Source: Xanthoparmelia taractica
Taxonomy: Eukaryota > Ascomycota > Lecanoromycetes > Lecanorales > Parmeliaceae
Length of the DNA: 64,000 nt
Reading direction: 5' to 3'
NCBI GenBank assembly: GCA_033085395.1
Contig: JANQBS010000112.1
Coordinates: forward strand, 1-64,000
This document shows positions 35,401 to 46,656 of the stretch, piece after piece. Position 1 is the stretch's first letter, and each line of letters begins with the position of its first letter. A program made the translations under genes and the position numbers. Below the pieces are notes generated by a model, which saw only the letters and a program-made list of their open reading frames with translations, was not told the DNA's origin and did no database searches.

Positions 35401-35682
35401 AACGACAGTAGCGGAGGCGGTGAGTGGAATAACGACAACAACAAGGGCGCCGACACCAAACCTGCGGGCGATTGGGACAACAACGACGATGGCACCAAAG
35501 TGACTGGTGAATGGGGCAATGACCATGTCGGCGATCAAGGTGGCAACAGCTGGGACGACGGAGGGGGCGGAAGAGACGGAGGCTGGGGGGAGAACGATGG
35601 TAAGAAGAATAAAAGCAATGGGAATGACGATGCAGGCTTTGAAAATTCATGGGGAGCGGATACTGGCGGGGGAGGCTGGTAG
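32468..35682 (+). CDS. WG/GW-repeat protein with N-terminal DUF7918-like domain
   Basis: Model: exons 32468-32659, 32715-32883 and 32948-35682, 1031 residues. Intron 1 is GC-AG (GCAAGT donor at 32660). Intron 2 could instead end at 32929, adding six residues. Residues 1 to about 150 look like the fungal DUF7918 domain (TVYADGYVETYIPVP, FTVRQKEELLWDG, YVGTIEVVVLRC). Two low-complexity arrays rich in Asn/Asp/Gly/Trp follow: about residues 421-540 with ten tryptophans (DAWGG, DCGWG, MDWGG, GEWGA, DNWGA, NSWGG) and about residues 894-1031 with eleven more. Tryptophan spacing is mostly 7-15 residues. Between them lies a more ordered segment (ENPYAVFLFKYRDKEVIEHM, then KQELIDELIKTKSKL). Such arrays resemble Argonaute hooks in GW182, Tas3 and plant KTF1/NRPE1, but no function is shown. 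Confidence 0.8.
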
Positions 35683-36007
35683 GGTTTCGCTTCGAAAGGG
35701 GAATTAGCTCTGCGGCCAGGGCTATGAGAAGGGATGAGATGGGATAATGACTAGCTCTTCTTATTGTGCGTTACAGTGATAAGGAGCTGCTTTTTATTCT
35801 GTTCCTCATTCAAGATCTGGCATCTCAGGGCTCGTCCAGCGATGCTGCCTCCAAGATCTGCCACCCAGACTCCAACATGGTCTCCAAGGGCTTTGACTCT
35901 TTTTTCGACCAAGTTAATGGATAGCCGTCCTATTCCAGTTCCGCTGTGCATTGTCCAACGGCCACCATGACATGTGAAGCGTTACTCAATACCACTGGGC
36001 TTCACTT
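35683..36007. other. Convergent 3' intergenic gap
   Basis: This 325-bp gap lies between the stop codons of the WG/GW-repeat gene (plus) and the arginine-rich gene (minus). Nothing else is visible. Confidence 0.5.
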
Positions 36008-37939
36008 CTAAGTCATCCAATTGTACTCTACGTTGCTCTTGAGCTCTGGCTCACGTGTTGATAGGCCACCGTGTTGCGTTTCTCCGGTCATGCGCCGACC
36101 CCCATACCCTGCATGCCCATCCTCACTGTCGTCGCTGGAATAGAATCGCCGAGGATATGACCGGCTAGGAGTGTCCAGCTCGTCGTGATGGCTGCGGTAA
36201 GAGGGTCGGCCTCTCGTATACTGCGCACTTGGTGGTGTAATGGTTGCATTTTGAAGCATTTCGACGAGAAGGTCTGTACGGCGCGCTGAGGGCTCAGGGG
36301 CGTAAACATGGCGGTAGCTTAGTGGAGATGGCCGAGCGTAATCATCATCGTCTGGACCGGAGGATTCATCTGACTCGCGAACACGCCTACGTCGTTCTCT
36401 GTAGGGTGTCTCTGATCCAGTGAACATCCGTTGCTGACTTGGCTCCCGAGACCCAAGCGTTGGTGAATAGAACGTTTCATTGAATCTAGCTCCTCCCGAA
36501 CCAATTTGTGAGCTGTGATGAGTGGGCGGCTTTTCAACATCGTCAGGGCTTTGGATCACTTGCGTGTGACGAAAGGTGGGACGCGGTGTTGCTTCGTGGT
36601 CAGACTCGTACGCGTAGGACCTTGTCTGCGACGACTGTCTGTCCTTGTGATCAGGGAAGGTCTCAAGGGTTGAGCGACGATGCGGTGTGAACTGCTCCTC
36701 GACCAAATCAGCGCCATGATCTTGGCCTATACCCTTTCCTGACGTCTGAGAGGGTATGTCGATCTCATCCTTAAGCAGTGCTCCACCGTCACGATTTGCT
36801 GCTCCGTGCGGTGAGCCATTTTCAGATGGCGTACGACAGTAAGCACGTTGCTCTGATTTCTCGGTATCTGCCGGGCCATCAAAATATACCACTCGTCGAC
36901 GTTTGAGCCTTCTTGGCCGAGGAGGAGACGCCGACTCCTCTGTCTCATCGATAAATCGGACCTGACTCGAGCTTCTTGCTCGGCGACGGAATCGTGGGCC
37001 ATCCAGATCTTCGATATAACTCACTCGGCTCACACTTCTTGGCCTGGAACGATATCTTGGCCTTTCATCGACATAACTTACTTGGCTCAGGCTCCTGGGC
37101 CTCGAGCGGTATCGAGGTTTTTCCACCTCCTCGACGTAAGATACCCTGCTCACGGTTCGGGGTCGGAGTAGATACCGTGGTGGATCCCAGTCTTCGATGT
37201 GCTGGCTGGAGCTCCTTAGTATGGACCGCGTGCGGGGTGGTCTCTCTGGCAGGTTAACAACCTTTGTACGGCGAATGACTTGAACGGGTTCCACAGATGA
37301 GCTTCGGTTTACTTCCCTTTCTGGGCGTATCCGATCTCCAGCTTGGTTTGCGATTACGATGCGCACTTTTTCCCTAGATGGCGACCTTGCCAGGGTTCGC
37401 CTTCTGTCGTCTCTACTGTACGGACGATATTTTCGCGCAGCTTTCCTTGACTTCCTGCTGGTGTTGCAACTGTCATCTGTGGACTCTGTGTAAACGTGAC
37501 GCCGGTGGTGGTGGCAACTCCGGCGGTGCCGTGGGTTCTCTTCCTCGCTTGAGGTGTGCTTGTCACGACATCTTCCGCAAAGACCTGGTGTGGGTGCTTT
37601 ACCAGGTATCAGAGGGTGTCGGGACTGCCATCTTGCAGAGCGGAATTTGCCGCATGAGGCGCACGTTTGTTGTACGCTCGTAATCGTTCGGCCAGGGGAC
37701 TGGTCAACGTATATCTTGGGCCGATATTTTGCGGTAGCATAGTCATAGTAGACATCACTTCGAGGGCGACAGAACATGCTTGGTTTTTGTGGCGCCTCGA
37801 CAGAGTACGCGCGCCGCGAGGAGCCGAAAATCCGAGTAAGAAGTAGCGGTGGCCGGCCAGCGTCCACCGGTCGTTTTCGAACAAACGCAGGTCGTGCGTG
37901 TCCTGGAAGGATTCCAACGTAAGTCTTTCCAGGGATCAT
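36008..37939 (-). CDS. Arg/Ser-rich zinc-ribbon protein, function unknown
   Basis: Intronless frame of 643 residues starting at the ATG at 37939. A compact N-terminal module carries two CxxC knuckles 24 residues apart (CASC at 93-96, CGRC at 121-124), probably a zinc ribbon; the intervening SRHPLIPGKAPTPGLC looks conserved. The protein then becomes very rich in Arg, Ser and His. Residues 253-335 contain four tandem repeats of about 20 residues around P-R-Y-R-S-R-P-R-S-x-S-x-V-S-Y (DNA about 36935-37183). The C-terminal 300 residues are low-complexity with SR and acidic patches. I recognise the zinc module from unnamed proteins of Pezizomycotina only. RS-type repeats suggest nuclear RNA or speckle association, which is inference. 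Confidence 0.7.
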   Translation of the reverse strand: MIPGKTYVGILPGHARPAFVRKRPVDAGRPPLLLTRIFGSSRRAYSVEAPQKPSMFCRPRSDVYYDYATAKYRPKIYVDQSPGRTITSVQQTCASCGKFRSARWQSRHPLIPGKAPTPGLCGRCRDKHTSSEEENPRHRRSCHHHRRHVYTESTDDSCNTSRKSRKAARKYRPYSRDDRRRTLARSPSREKVRIVIANQAGDRIRPEREVNRSSSVEPVQVIRRTKVVNLPERPPRTRSILRSSSQHIEDWDPPRYLLRPRTVSRVSYVEEVEKPRYRSRPRSLSQVSYVDERPRYRSRPRSVSRVSYIEDLDGPRFRRRARSSSQVRFIDETEESASPPRPRRLKRRRVVYFDGPADTEKSEQRAYCRTPSENGSPHGAANRDGGALLKDEIDIPSQTSGKGIGQDHGADLVEEQFTPHRRSTLETFPDHKDRQSSQTRSYAYESDHEATPRPTFRHTQVIQSPDDVEKPPTHHSSQIGSGGARFNETFYSPTLGSREPSQQRMFTGSETPYRERRRRVRESDESSGPDDDDYARPSPLSYRHVYAPEPSARRTDLLVEMLQNATITPPSAQYTRGRPSYRSHHDELDTPSRSYPRRFYSSDDSEDGHAGYGGRRMTGETQHGGLSTREPELKSNVEYNWMT

Positions 37940-39509
37940 GTGACGGCTTTCAGGAATGCCATAGGGTGTCGCGCTGGGACTGATGAGAGATCAGCCTATG
38001 GAATCAAGACGTCACGAATGGAGGGACCGGTCAGACCTCAATGCGATCACACCATCCATGCTGTTTGAGAGGCTTTGATTGAGCCACGGTACAACATGGT
38101 GATTGTTTTGGTGCAGGCAGCGTGGCAAAGAAGTGGAAGAGGAAGCTAAACAAGGGGATCGATGTGTAAAGAGCGAATTAAGACAGGAAAGGAAGAATAA
38201 GTATTGTTTGTTTTGGGCGGTACAATACCTTGGAGCAATGAGGATGTTTGGTTGAAGGATATCGAGGTGTAGTGAAAAGGAGGGGATGGAGGAAGTGTCG
38301 ATGATTATTGACAGGCTTCCAATCTGCTAAAAAGGAGCTAGTAAAAGTTGACAACACTTTAGAGGCAAAGAATGGAATCAATTCCCACACCATTGGCACA
38401 TGAACATGGTGCATCGTTCAAATACGTTTTACCAGATAGAGGAAATGGTAGGTGTGGCCTTGACAACACATGAATATCGTCAATACATTGGTTTATGTCA
38501 ATTCGCCGGTTTAGCGTCAGGCAATGAAATCTACTCCAATTGGCTGTTGGATCAGCAATAGTTTCTTTCTTTCTTTCTTTCTCTCTTTCTTTCTCTACGC
38601 CATATAGTTGTCCATGCTGGGATAAGGCTGATTGATAGGGCAAGCCTAATCAAGCGTAGAGGATGTTGCGAGGCGCGAGGAAGCTGTGACTGCCTGCAGA
38701 GGTTGAGCGGGTCTCGGCAGGAAGGAGTATGGTAGATGAACATGGCAGTTGCGGTTGAGGAGTCAATAGTGTCAAACTCGCTACGGCATTGAGCGTTCCT
38801 TGGTTGTTCATATCATCCATCCGTTTCAATTGTAGGTAATAATATCATCCATAACAACATTGAGTGAGAATCAGAAACAGAGATCCTTTGTCGAGCTTTA
38901 GTAATCGAATTCAACACAGCTACACTGATGACTCGTATGCTTTTCGTCTTGTCAACATGTAATGCAAGATGGAAAAAATGGAAGACTGTAGGAAGGAAGC
39001 TTTGAAGTTGAGCCGCCAACCGCTGCTCGGGGCAGGCCGCGGCTCATTCCCGTGGTGCCGGGTGAGGTCAGGGTTAGCCCTAAGACTTTTGAATGTACCT
39101 TAGCTTAGCTTTGTTGTCACAGAAAGCAGGTGGATGCAAGGGCCATTACCTTTTGAATATTAATATAACGTTGATTATCCACATGGAATGAAGATGCTGT
39201 TACATTGCTCTTCTACATCACTCCTCATGCTCGACATCGAACCAGACAGGACAGCAGTCCGCCGTATCATTGTAAAGTTTAAATTGAAGGGTTCAAGAGC
39301 AGGAATTGATCCTGAACACTCTCGGGATATGAGCTCGACATACCTTGTCCCCCTCTACTCAACTATGAGGATATCTCCTGGCTGCAACTTTTGATGCTCG
39401 TTACAATCGGGACTAAGGGATTTGCACTTGTGCTGATTGTGTACCTAATCAGTTCGTCCTTACCACCCAGACATTGTATCACCTTTCTACCATTACTCCC
39501 CTCCTCACA
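37940..39509. promoter_or_regulatory. Divergent intergenic region, Arg/Ser-rich gene / PLC gene
   Basis: A 1.57-kb interval between head-to-head genes that must contain both promoters. It carries a (TTTC)n microsatellite at about 38561-38595. No coding feature or defined element is recognised. Confidence 0.4.
38561..38595. repeat. (TTTC)n microsatellite
   Basis: About eight to nine copies of a TTTC unit with one CTCTC interruption. Confidence 0.85.
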
Positions 39510-41875
39510 ATGACCACTCCTATCATAGCCCCCAAGGCTCCGTCCGAAGGACCCTCCGCCCTTCAAAGCCTTTCCCCAACCATGCTTAGTTATTTAGAGA
39601 CAATTTCGTCTGGCAAACGACAGCTGCCTCCTTCGCAACTCGCAGAGCTTGAGAGGCCTACGCACGACAACAAATTCCTTCAATACATGAGCTCCCCCGA
39701 TTCGAGTGCTTCAGAACCCTCACCGCCCATCGATCTTAGTCACCCCATTTCCAATTATTTCATCAATACCAGCCACAACACATACTTGACAGGGAATCAG
39801 ATCTATAGTCAGTCAAGTACCGATGCATACAAGAATGTACGTCCCGCTCTCTTACAAGAAAAAGTGAAGCCTTGCATTACAATTGCATGGAACCTGCGGA
39901 CGGGCATATAATATCTGACGAGAGTTATGTGAAAGGTCCTCTTACGGGGATGTAGATGCGTCGAGATCGATGTTTGGGACGGCGAACCTAGATCCCCCTC
40001 CGAGAATACTGAGAGAATCTCCAGCCAAGAGGAGAGGCACATGTTCAGTGCGCACGTGCCCGAATCATTTTCCAAACACGGACCCTTCAAACATTTTCAG
40101 AGAGAGAAACGCTCTGCTGCTTCTACACCTCCCGAGCCAGACGTTGCAGATAAGCCCTTGAACATGCCTATACCTTGGACCTCCGCTTCTACGGCTACAC
40201 GGGCTGAACCAAGGGTCCTTCACGGGTATACCCTTACGAAGGAGGTGCCTTTTCGAGAAGTTTGCCAGGTCATACGAGAGGCGGCGTTCCTGAAAAGGTA
40301 TGGCGGCCAGTGTGAGATGAAGTCCAAATGCTGACTCATATAATAGTGATCTCCCGGTCATAGTCAGCCTTGAAGTTCACGCTGGTACGGAGCAACAGGA
40401 GATAATGGTGGAGATCATGAAGTCTGTCTGGAGCGGCTTTCTAATCCCGCCACCAGTACCTGATTGCGCAGCACTTCCCAGTCCAGACTCACTCCGCCGC
40501 AAGATCCTCGTAAAAGTGAAATACTCCAACCCCAAAAAGGCAGCTGCAAACCTCAGAGTTGGGAAACACGCGGTCGCTTCTGACCACCGCTCCCAATCAA
40601 GGGGTGGATCCTCTTCCTCTGCATCGGAAAATGAAGAGCTCGAAGCCGCTCATAGTCCCAAAAAATTAAAAAAACCTTCTGTTGTGCCATCTCTGTCTGC
40701 TCTGGGCATCTACACTCAAGCGTACCACTTCAAGTCTTTGACCGCTCCCGAAGCCACGGTGCCGACCCATGTGTTCTCGCTTTCGGAGAAGAAGCTTATG
40801 GAGGTCCACGCCTCGTCTGGTCCTACGCTCTTCTCACACAATCGGAATTACCTAATGCGGGCCTTTCCCTCTGGCATGCGTGTCAGAAGCGACAACTTGG
40901 ACCCTTCGGTCTTTTGGCGGAAAGGTGTGCAGATGGTGGCACTCAATTGGCAACGATGGGATGAAGGCATGATGCTGAATGAGGGTATGTTCAACGGTAG
41001 CGGCGGCTACGTACTCAAGCCCAAGGGCTACCTTGGCAAGCCAACGTCGTCAGCAATTCCTCCACTCTCTAAAGAATCCCAAGCGGACGCTATCGTGCAC
41101 AGAACTCTCACCCTTTCCATCGAGATCTTCGCTGCTCAGAGTATTCCACTGCCACTTGGCGATATCAGACCATCCGCTTTCCATCCCTACGTCAAATGTG
41201 AGCTCCACGTTGAGACGCCAGCAGAGCGCAATGGCGAGCCCATCGAACGCGGTGGAAGGGCTAAAGAAGGGGAGTACAAATGGAGAAGCAGAACGATGAA
41301 GGGTGCTGAGGTGGATTTTGGGGCTGAGAAGGTCGAGTTCAAGGAGATATCGGGTGTGGTCGAAGAATTGAGTTTTCTCAGGTATTTTCGCTTTTCATCC
41401 TTGCGCACTTCTTGTCTTGCTTGGTTCTGTTGGCTAAAAGAACTGGGCATTGACACCCTGCGTGATGCTAAGGAGAGAAGCTTATGGCGTGAAAGATTGA
41501 AGCACGCTGCCTCATGACCACAGTGACGCTGTTCTTGCGTCAATGTTTCTTCTCATCATTTATCCTCTTGTTCGCGCTGAATCGGTGTACCAGTTGCGCC
41601 GCGACGTGGCCCGCGGTTTTGCAAAAGTGATAGTCAATTGTTTCAACATTGACGCCATTCAAAAACCTCAATCTTCAAACCCTCAAAAGCTAATTCGAGT
41701 AATCTACAGATTTAAGATACAAGACGACAGGATTGGCCAAGACGACCTCGCTGCTTGGGCTTGCATTAGGCTCGATCGTTTAAGAGGTGGCTATCGCTTT
41801 GTGCATTTGCTTGATGGCGCTGGCTTCGAGAGTAAAGGAGTGCTTTTGGTGTATATTCAGAAGACCTTGATGTGA
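39510..41875 (+). CDS. Phosphoinositide-specific phospholipase C
   Basis: Exons 39510-39836, 39936-40297, 40347-41381 and 41710-41875, 629 residues. The PI-PLC X domain starts near residue 78 with SHPISNYFINTSHNTYL (catalytic His89, metal ligand Asn90), continues with CVEIDVWDG (completed by the 99-bp intron 1) and the second catalytic-histidine segment VLHGYTLTKEVPF, then DLPVIVSLEVH. The Y domain follows a serine/lysine-rich linker (YHFKSL, FSHNRNYLMRAFPSGMRV, VQMVALNWQRWDEGM). A C2 domain ends the protein, split by a 328-bp intron before FKIQDDRIGQDDLAAWACIRL. It should cleave PIP2 into diacylglycerol and inositol trisphosphate at membranes in a calcium-dependent way. No PH domain is visible and no EF-hand is obvious; the N-terminus before the X domain is only about 75 residues. 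Confidence 0.93.
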
Positions 41876-43463
41876 CCTGCATGGCGCCACGAGGCTATGA
41901 GCAGCCGTCGGTGCAAATTCGATGTAGTGGCTGCCTTGGCTTGCATAGCCGTGAAGATTACCTGCCTAAGCTTTTCCCGGGATTCTGACCACGGGGACCC
42001 CAGCTGAGAATCGGGCGTCCGGCTGAGGAGCTGTTGAGACCTTCGAAAATCTCAGAAACCATGCAAGCAAGCGGAGAATATGTGCTATCACGAGCCGAGT
42101 CGAGGTTTTCTATAGGAGAAGTGAGGACACACTTGGGCTTTGAAGCACTTCCCCGGCTTAATATCTACACAAACTTCACTGAAAGCTTCTGGTACATACA
42201 AAGGGCCACAATGATTTGAGATCGGATCGTCTATGGACGATGTGCACCATTGAATCGCAGGAATCCCAGGGTGAGTAGAAGCGGTGAGATTTTGCATATC
42301 ATTTTGACCTACGGACCGGAATGACGGGCCCTTGCCTTGCATTAGTCGCTCTCTACCCTGCATGCCGTCAATGCCCTCGCCTCATCAGGCGGCCGTCCTG
42401 TGATGCGTCCCAACGCTTAAGGTGAGTCGTCGAACAGACCCAGTCAAGATTCTTCGAAGTTGTTCTGCGGTCAGCGGTGAATAGCATTTACACCAAAGGG
42501 CCCGAATCTTCTAAGCTCACAAAATGTCAACTGAAAATAGGTGGTGGGTAGAAAGGACTGCGGTCAACACAAGCAATCGCTGACGGGCAACTCATCCTTT
42601 GATTTCTAGCAGCATGGTTGTTGCCAGTGTCAGCGCCTTCTAGTCGATATTTGCCGAGCCTTGGCTCCAGTATATCAAATTAGTTATCAGTCGTACTCAC
42701 ACATCATCAGAGGCAGCGGTGTACGTTGTATGGTGATGCTCGCTTGCATTGCAATCAGACTGTCCGATAGACGCACAAGCAGAGGCTAGGCTCTTCGGCG
42801 AGAGCAGCATTGTATCCGAGAGCTATGGACTGACCCGGGTACGGTCGTAGAGCTAGCAGGTCATCCAAGGTATGCTGGCACTCGTCGAATCGCGATCCTC
42901 GTCTGCAAATTTCTGTCCATGTTATTGAGTCGAAACTCATATCTCCAAATGCTAGCAGCGCTGGTTACCGTCTTCCACTGCTGATACCCGAGCGCTACTT
43001 GACCGCAAGACCGTCTCGGAGTCACTTATTTGGCACACGCCAACATGCTTCCCTAAATTTTCAATAATTGACCAGTGAGCATATGCGGACCCTTGTCTCG
43101 TGCAGTTCTCGGGAATTTTAATTAATTTGTTTAGGATTTGGACGCATCGATGCTTTAGAGCACAGGCAATCGCATGTAGATGGGTCAAAGTCAGTTCTGG
43201 GAATGGGGACTTCGTCTTGTGGAAACGAACACCTAGCGGTGAGAAGGTCTTGCACGGATGGAAGGCGGAGATGATCTAGCCAAGTAGAAGGGGTCTTCGA
43301 AGCTCACCGATAGGTATTTCGATTCACTATATAATCAGCATCTCGTCCTCTGCCTTCTGAGGACCAAACCTCTCAGACTTACCAGCCATCTCCACCACAA
43401 ATAAACACAGCACACTAACGTTCCACCTATTAACGTTCGTATCCATCTCAAAGCTCTTTTACA
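41876..43463. other. Intergenic, 1.6 kb, no gene seen
   Basis: Only short open frames without recognisable similarity. The last 140 bp form the promoter of the small CPxC gene. Confidence 0.5.
43328..43335 (+). promoter_or_regulatory. TATA-box candidate for the CPxC small gene
   Basis: TATATAAT lies about 130 bp upstream of the ATG at 43464 in otherwise mixed-composition sequence, followed by a pyrimidine-rich leader. Position and context fit a core promoter. Confidence 0.45.
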
Positions 43464-43795
43464 ATGTCTTTCAGCAACAACCATAATGACCTCGAGACCA
43501 TCGAGTCTTTCGAAGCGCCTCGTATCCCTGATCACGACGACTTTGAAGACAACCGGTCTTTTGCAAGCCGTTTCGCGGACCCGGGTACCCCTACCTTTGC
43601 CCTCCGTGCAGGCTTGGATGGTACACAGCACCTGCCCGTAAGTCTCTCATATCTTACGCTACGATCTCTTTCTTGTTAAGCTGAGAGGTCCCATTCAAGA
43701 TGCCGGGCGTCAAATGCCCACGTTGTGCCGAAAGGGGCATCGAGCAGTGGGTGCTGCCTGGCAAACATTGCCCGCGCTGCAATCAGCCCTGCTAG
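43464..43795 (+). CDS. Small 93-residue protein with C-terminal CPxC zinc knuckles
   Basis: Two exons, 43464-43637 and 43688-43795, separated by a 50-bp intron (GTAAGT donor, acceptor at 43686-43687). Splicing is in phase. Residues 1-58 are acidic and polar (MSFSNNHNDLETIESFEAP at the start, then DFEDNRSFASRF). Exon 2 encodes KMPGVKCPRCAERGIEQW followed by VLPGKHCPRCNQPC and a stop, placing two CPRC knuckles 20 residues apart plus a terminal cysteine: a minimal zinc ribbon. The ATG sits in a good context after a leader with a TATA element. I do not recognise a named family. Each exon is very short, so an automatic annotation could miss it. The zinc ribbon suggests nucleic-acid or protein binding. 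Confidence 0.65.
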
Positions 43796-46656
43796 TTTGT
43801 AAAAGGTAAGAGACTCTTCGCCATAGAAACGAAGCACAGCTGACGAAGAAGGGCAATGAGAACGGGCATGAACGGTCAAATAAATTGCAATGCCTGGACA
43901 CTTTTGATGACGGACTTGTCCGCCTTTGACCTGCGTGTGTTTGGTTGTCATTGGGCGACAGCGTGGGAGATTGCTATTCTTGTTTTGGTAGTGTTACATG
44001 CCTAGTACTTCGAGATTGTTGAACGAGAATAGCTTAGGGCAGGATCGACAATTGACTAGGATAAAATTGAATCATTGCTCAGCTATCCCCAATTCTCTAA
44101 AGAAATACCGAAGACTACACTTCAGTGCAACATGAACTTCCCAGTCCAGAGCTAGGGGTATGTATTAGCACAGAATCCACTCTTCGGCCTGAAAGAGCCC
44201 CCAGGCAACGACGGACACATCTTGTAGCTTTCAGGCAGACCTGCAATGCCTGGCCCACGACCTCCGGAAGTAGAAGCCAAACCTCAGTTGCAGTAACGGA
44301 GCTACGGGATCTTGGGGAAACCGAGGCCTCCAGATCATCGTTGCGAATGACAGACCAGAAGTGCAAGGTAAGGTCAATTGCTCGCTGATTCATGACCACT
44401 GGCCAGCAAATTGGGAGAGTGGGTTTTCTTTCCCACTCGCGTGCATAAAGATAACCCCCGCGCTTTCTGGTCAAACAAAGGAAATAGGAGTCGATATTTA
44501 CGACATCTGTCCTCATGACTCTCGTATTCCGGGCTGAGTTGCAGCTGCAGGAACTGGCGGTAATCAGGAGTCGTTCTCTCCACGCTATAAGCGTGGTAGG
44601 CGATCCTGACACCTTGCTGGATGCTGCATGGTTGAGTCATGATCAATGCAAGCTGTATGGATTAGTAGCTCAAAGTTCAACCAATACATACTCCCAGTGT
44701 TCAAGGAAAGATGCCTTATAGAGTGGTCACGCAAGAGACTGCCGAGGGTGCCACCACTACCCATACGGACACAGCCACGGCCTTGGCGCGATTTCGCCGG
44801 TTGAGGCTTGCTATTTTAGCGTCAAAAACCGCGCAACAAAATCAAAATCAAAAGAATCAAAAAATCTGCCTCACGCCCATCACCATCCATTGCAACCATA
44901 TGAGACACGTATCTTTCGTCACACATTCTAACTATCCTGGCTTTGAACTTCTTCAAAATCGCGCAGCCCAAAACGGGTGGATGCAGAAGCCATTATCCGC
45001 TAATTCATACTGATCTACTCGGAAGGATAGGGTATGGCAACGCCGGATTGCAATGAAATGCTGACAACTACTACTGCTGCTGCTGCTGCTGCTGCTAATA
45101 CTACTACTATCTGCATGAACGGGCATGACCGCGGGTTTGACAAGAGACGGATGAGTCTCTATTTCGAGCGTGCAGCAGCATAAGCAACATCGGGGCACGC
45201 GAGTTTCAGAACCGCAAAAGACAATGATCACCACCACTATATTCTAAATGTCCATGGGCGCTTAGGTGTCGGACGGCACTGGCACTGGTAGCGAGTTGCA
45301 TCAGCCCAGCCATACAAAAGGCTAGTCCCCTAGCTACTTATTGGTTATAGGAAATGGTTGATGGAGAGTGGTGGCTTGGAATCAATGCCACATGGATCGT
45401 CAAATTCCTCAAGCTGGAAAAGAAAAAACCTGAGTCCTATCTCTCCGCCCACGCTAAAATTTGCTTGCAGGCACGCAGGCAAAATCGGGCGTTTGCCCTA
45501 CCCTAAGGCGCAGGAGACACCACACTCGATGCAGTAATTAAGAGCCTCATCAAGCCTTAGTCGCTCGAATCAAGCATGCCTGTTCTACACCGTCCGGCGT
45601 CGTGCATACTCTCGGGAAAAAGGGAATAATTAGCAATATCAACCGTGCAGCAAAGAAAGGACTGCCAGGACTGCCAGAACTTGTGCATTTCCCTGTAGTG
45701 GGGGTTGAATAACAGAACGAGCTGAGTGTCTAGCTTAATTTTCGCCCGTCTCGTGTGATCTTACTGGCCCTGCTGGGCATTCGGCCATGTATTCATGCAC
45801 AAACGGCGCAATCGATGCAACACGCTTTATGTCGTAAGCCTCAGCTGATGGAGCAGCACTCTTCACTGGCTTCCCCAATAATGCCCCCATGGCAGGCACA
45901 CAGCACACCAGGAGCGGCTGATGCCGTGAGGTGTGGGTTTATTCGCTATTCATCTTCACGGTCGCCCGTTCCTGCAGTCATCTTCTCCTACCCTCCCTAA
46001 ATCGAGTCTCGAGGCTAGCTCTCAGGAGTTACTGTTTCGACGATCAAAGCCTTCTTCTGCGCCCCGGAGCAGGCAGAGCTAACGCTCGAACACACACTTG
46101 TCGAAGGATCGGGGTTGCGTCTGCCATTGTAGTTTTTGCTCCTATCATTAGCTTTTAAATCGAATCTACAGGCTTTGCAGGGATTTTTGGAATCACTCAC
46201 ACCATCGCCTGGGACCAGCTTACCGATATCACGGTGCGGCTCTTCGGATGGGAAATCATTTAGTTCGCATTATTGTGGAGGCACAAGTTTTGACATAAGC
46301 CCCTATAAGTCCTGCTTGTGCTCAAATTTTTTGTGCACTTGCTTGTATGCCCGACGCAAAGCCTTCCTGGAGTGCTTCGCCTCAATTTTACTGTTTGGAC
46401 CAATTACATCGCTACTCTCCTTGTGTTCATCATTCCCTACCATACGTCCATTATTGATAAAACGGGCTCGTCTCACTTGCCGCCTCCCCTGACGCTCGCA
46501 GCCTTTAAGATCTGACTCACCAATTTCCCTACCGTGCGATTTTCTGTCAGACTTCAAACTCCTACCTATTAACCTAGGCCGTCTTTCGTTTGAAGTTTAT
46601 CGTCGCCTCTGAAAGACACCAAGACTCTGCTCATTAACGCCTCTCTTCACTGCTGC
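43796..46656. other. Intergenic, 2.9 kb upstream of a C2H2 gene
   Basis: Several 80-165-codon open frames on both strands lack any domain or splice support. The interval contains a (CTG)n repeat at 45074-45096. The final about 500 bp, pyrimidine-rich around 46430-46640, are probably leader and promoter of the 46657 gene. Confidence 0.4.
45074..45096. repeat. (CTG)n trinucleotide repeat
   Basis: Seven to eight uninterrupted CTG units flanked by ACTACT imperfect repeats, in a non-coding interval. Confidence 0.85.

Noticed and set aside
44115..44646. Opposed open frames of 87-165 codons around 44.1-44.6 kb
   Set aside because: No family signature, no introns that extend them, and both strands open over the same bases.
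45074..45096. Serine-rich or glutamine-rich small gene at the CTG repeat
   Set aside because: The open frames there exist only because a trinucleotide repeat keeps all phases open; flanks carry no coding signal.
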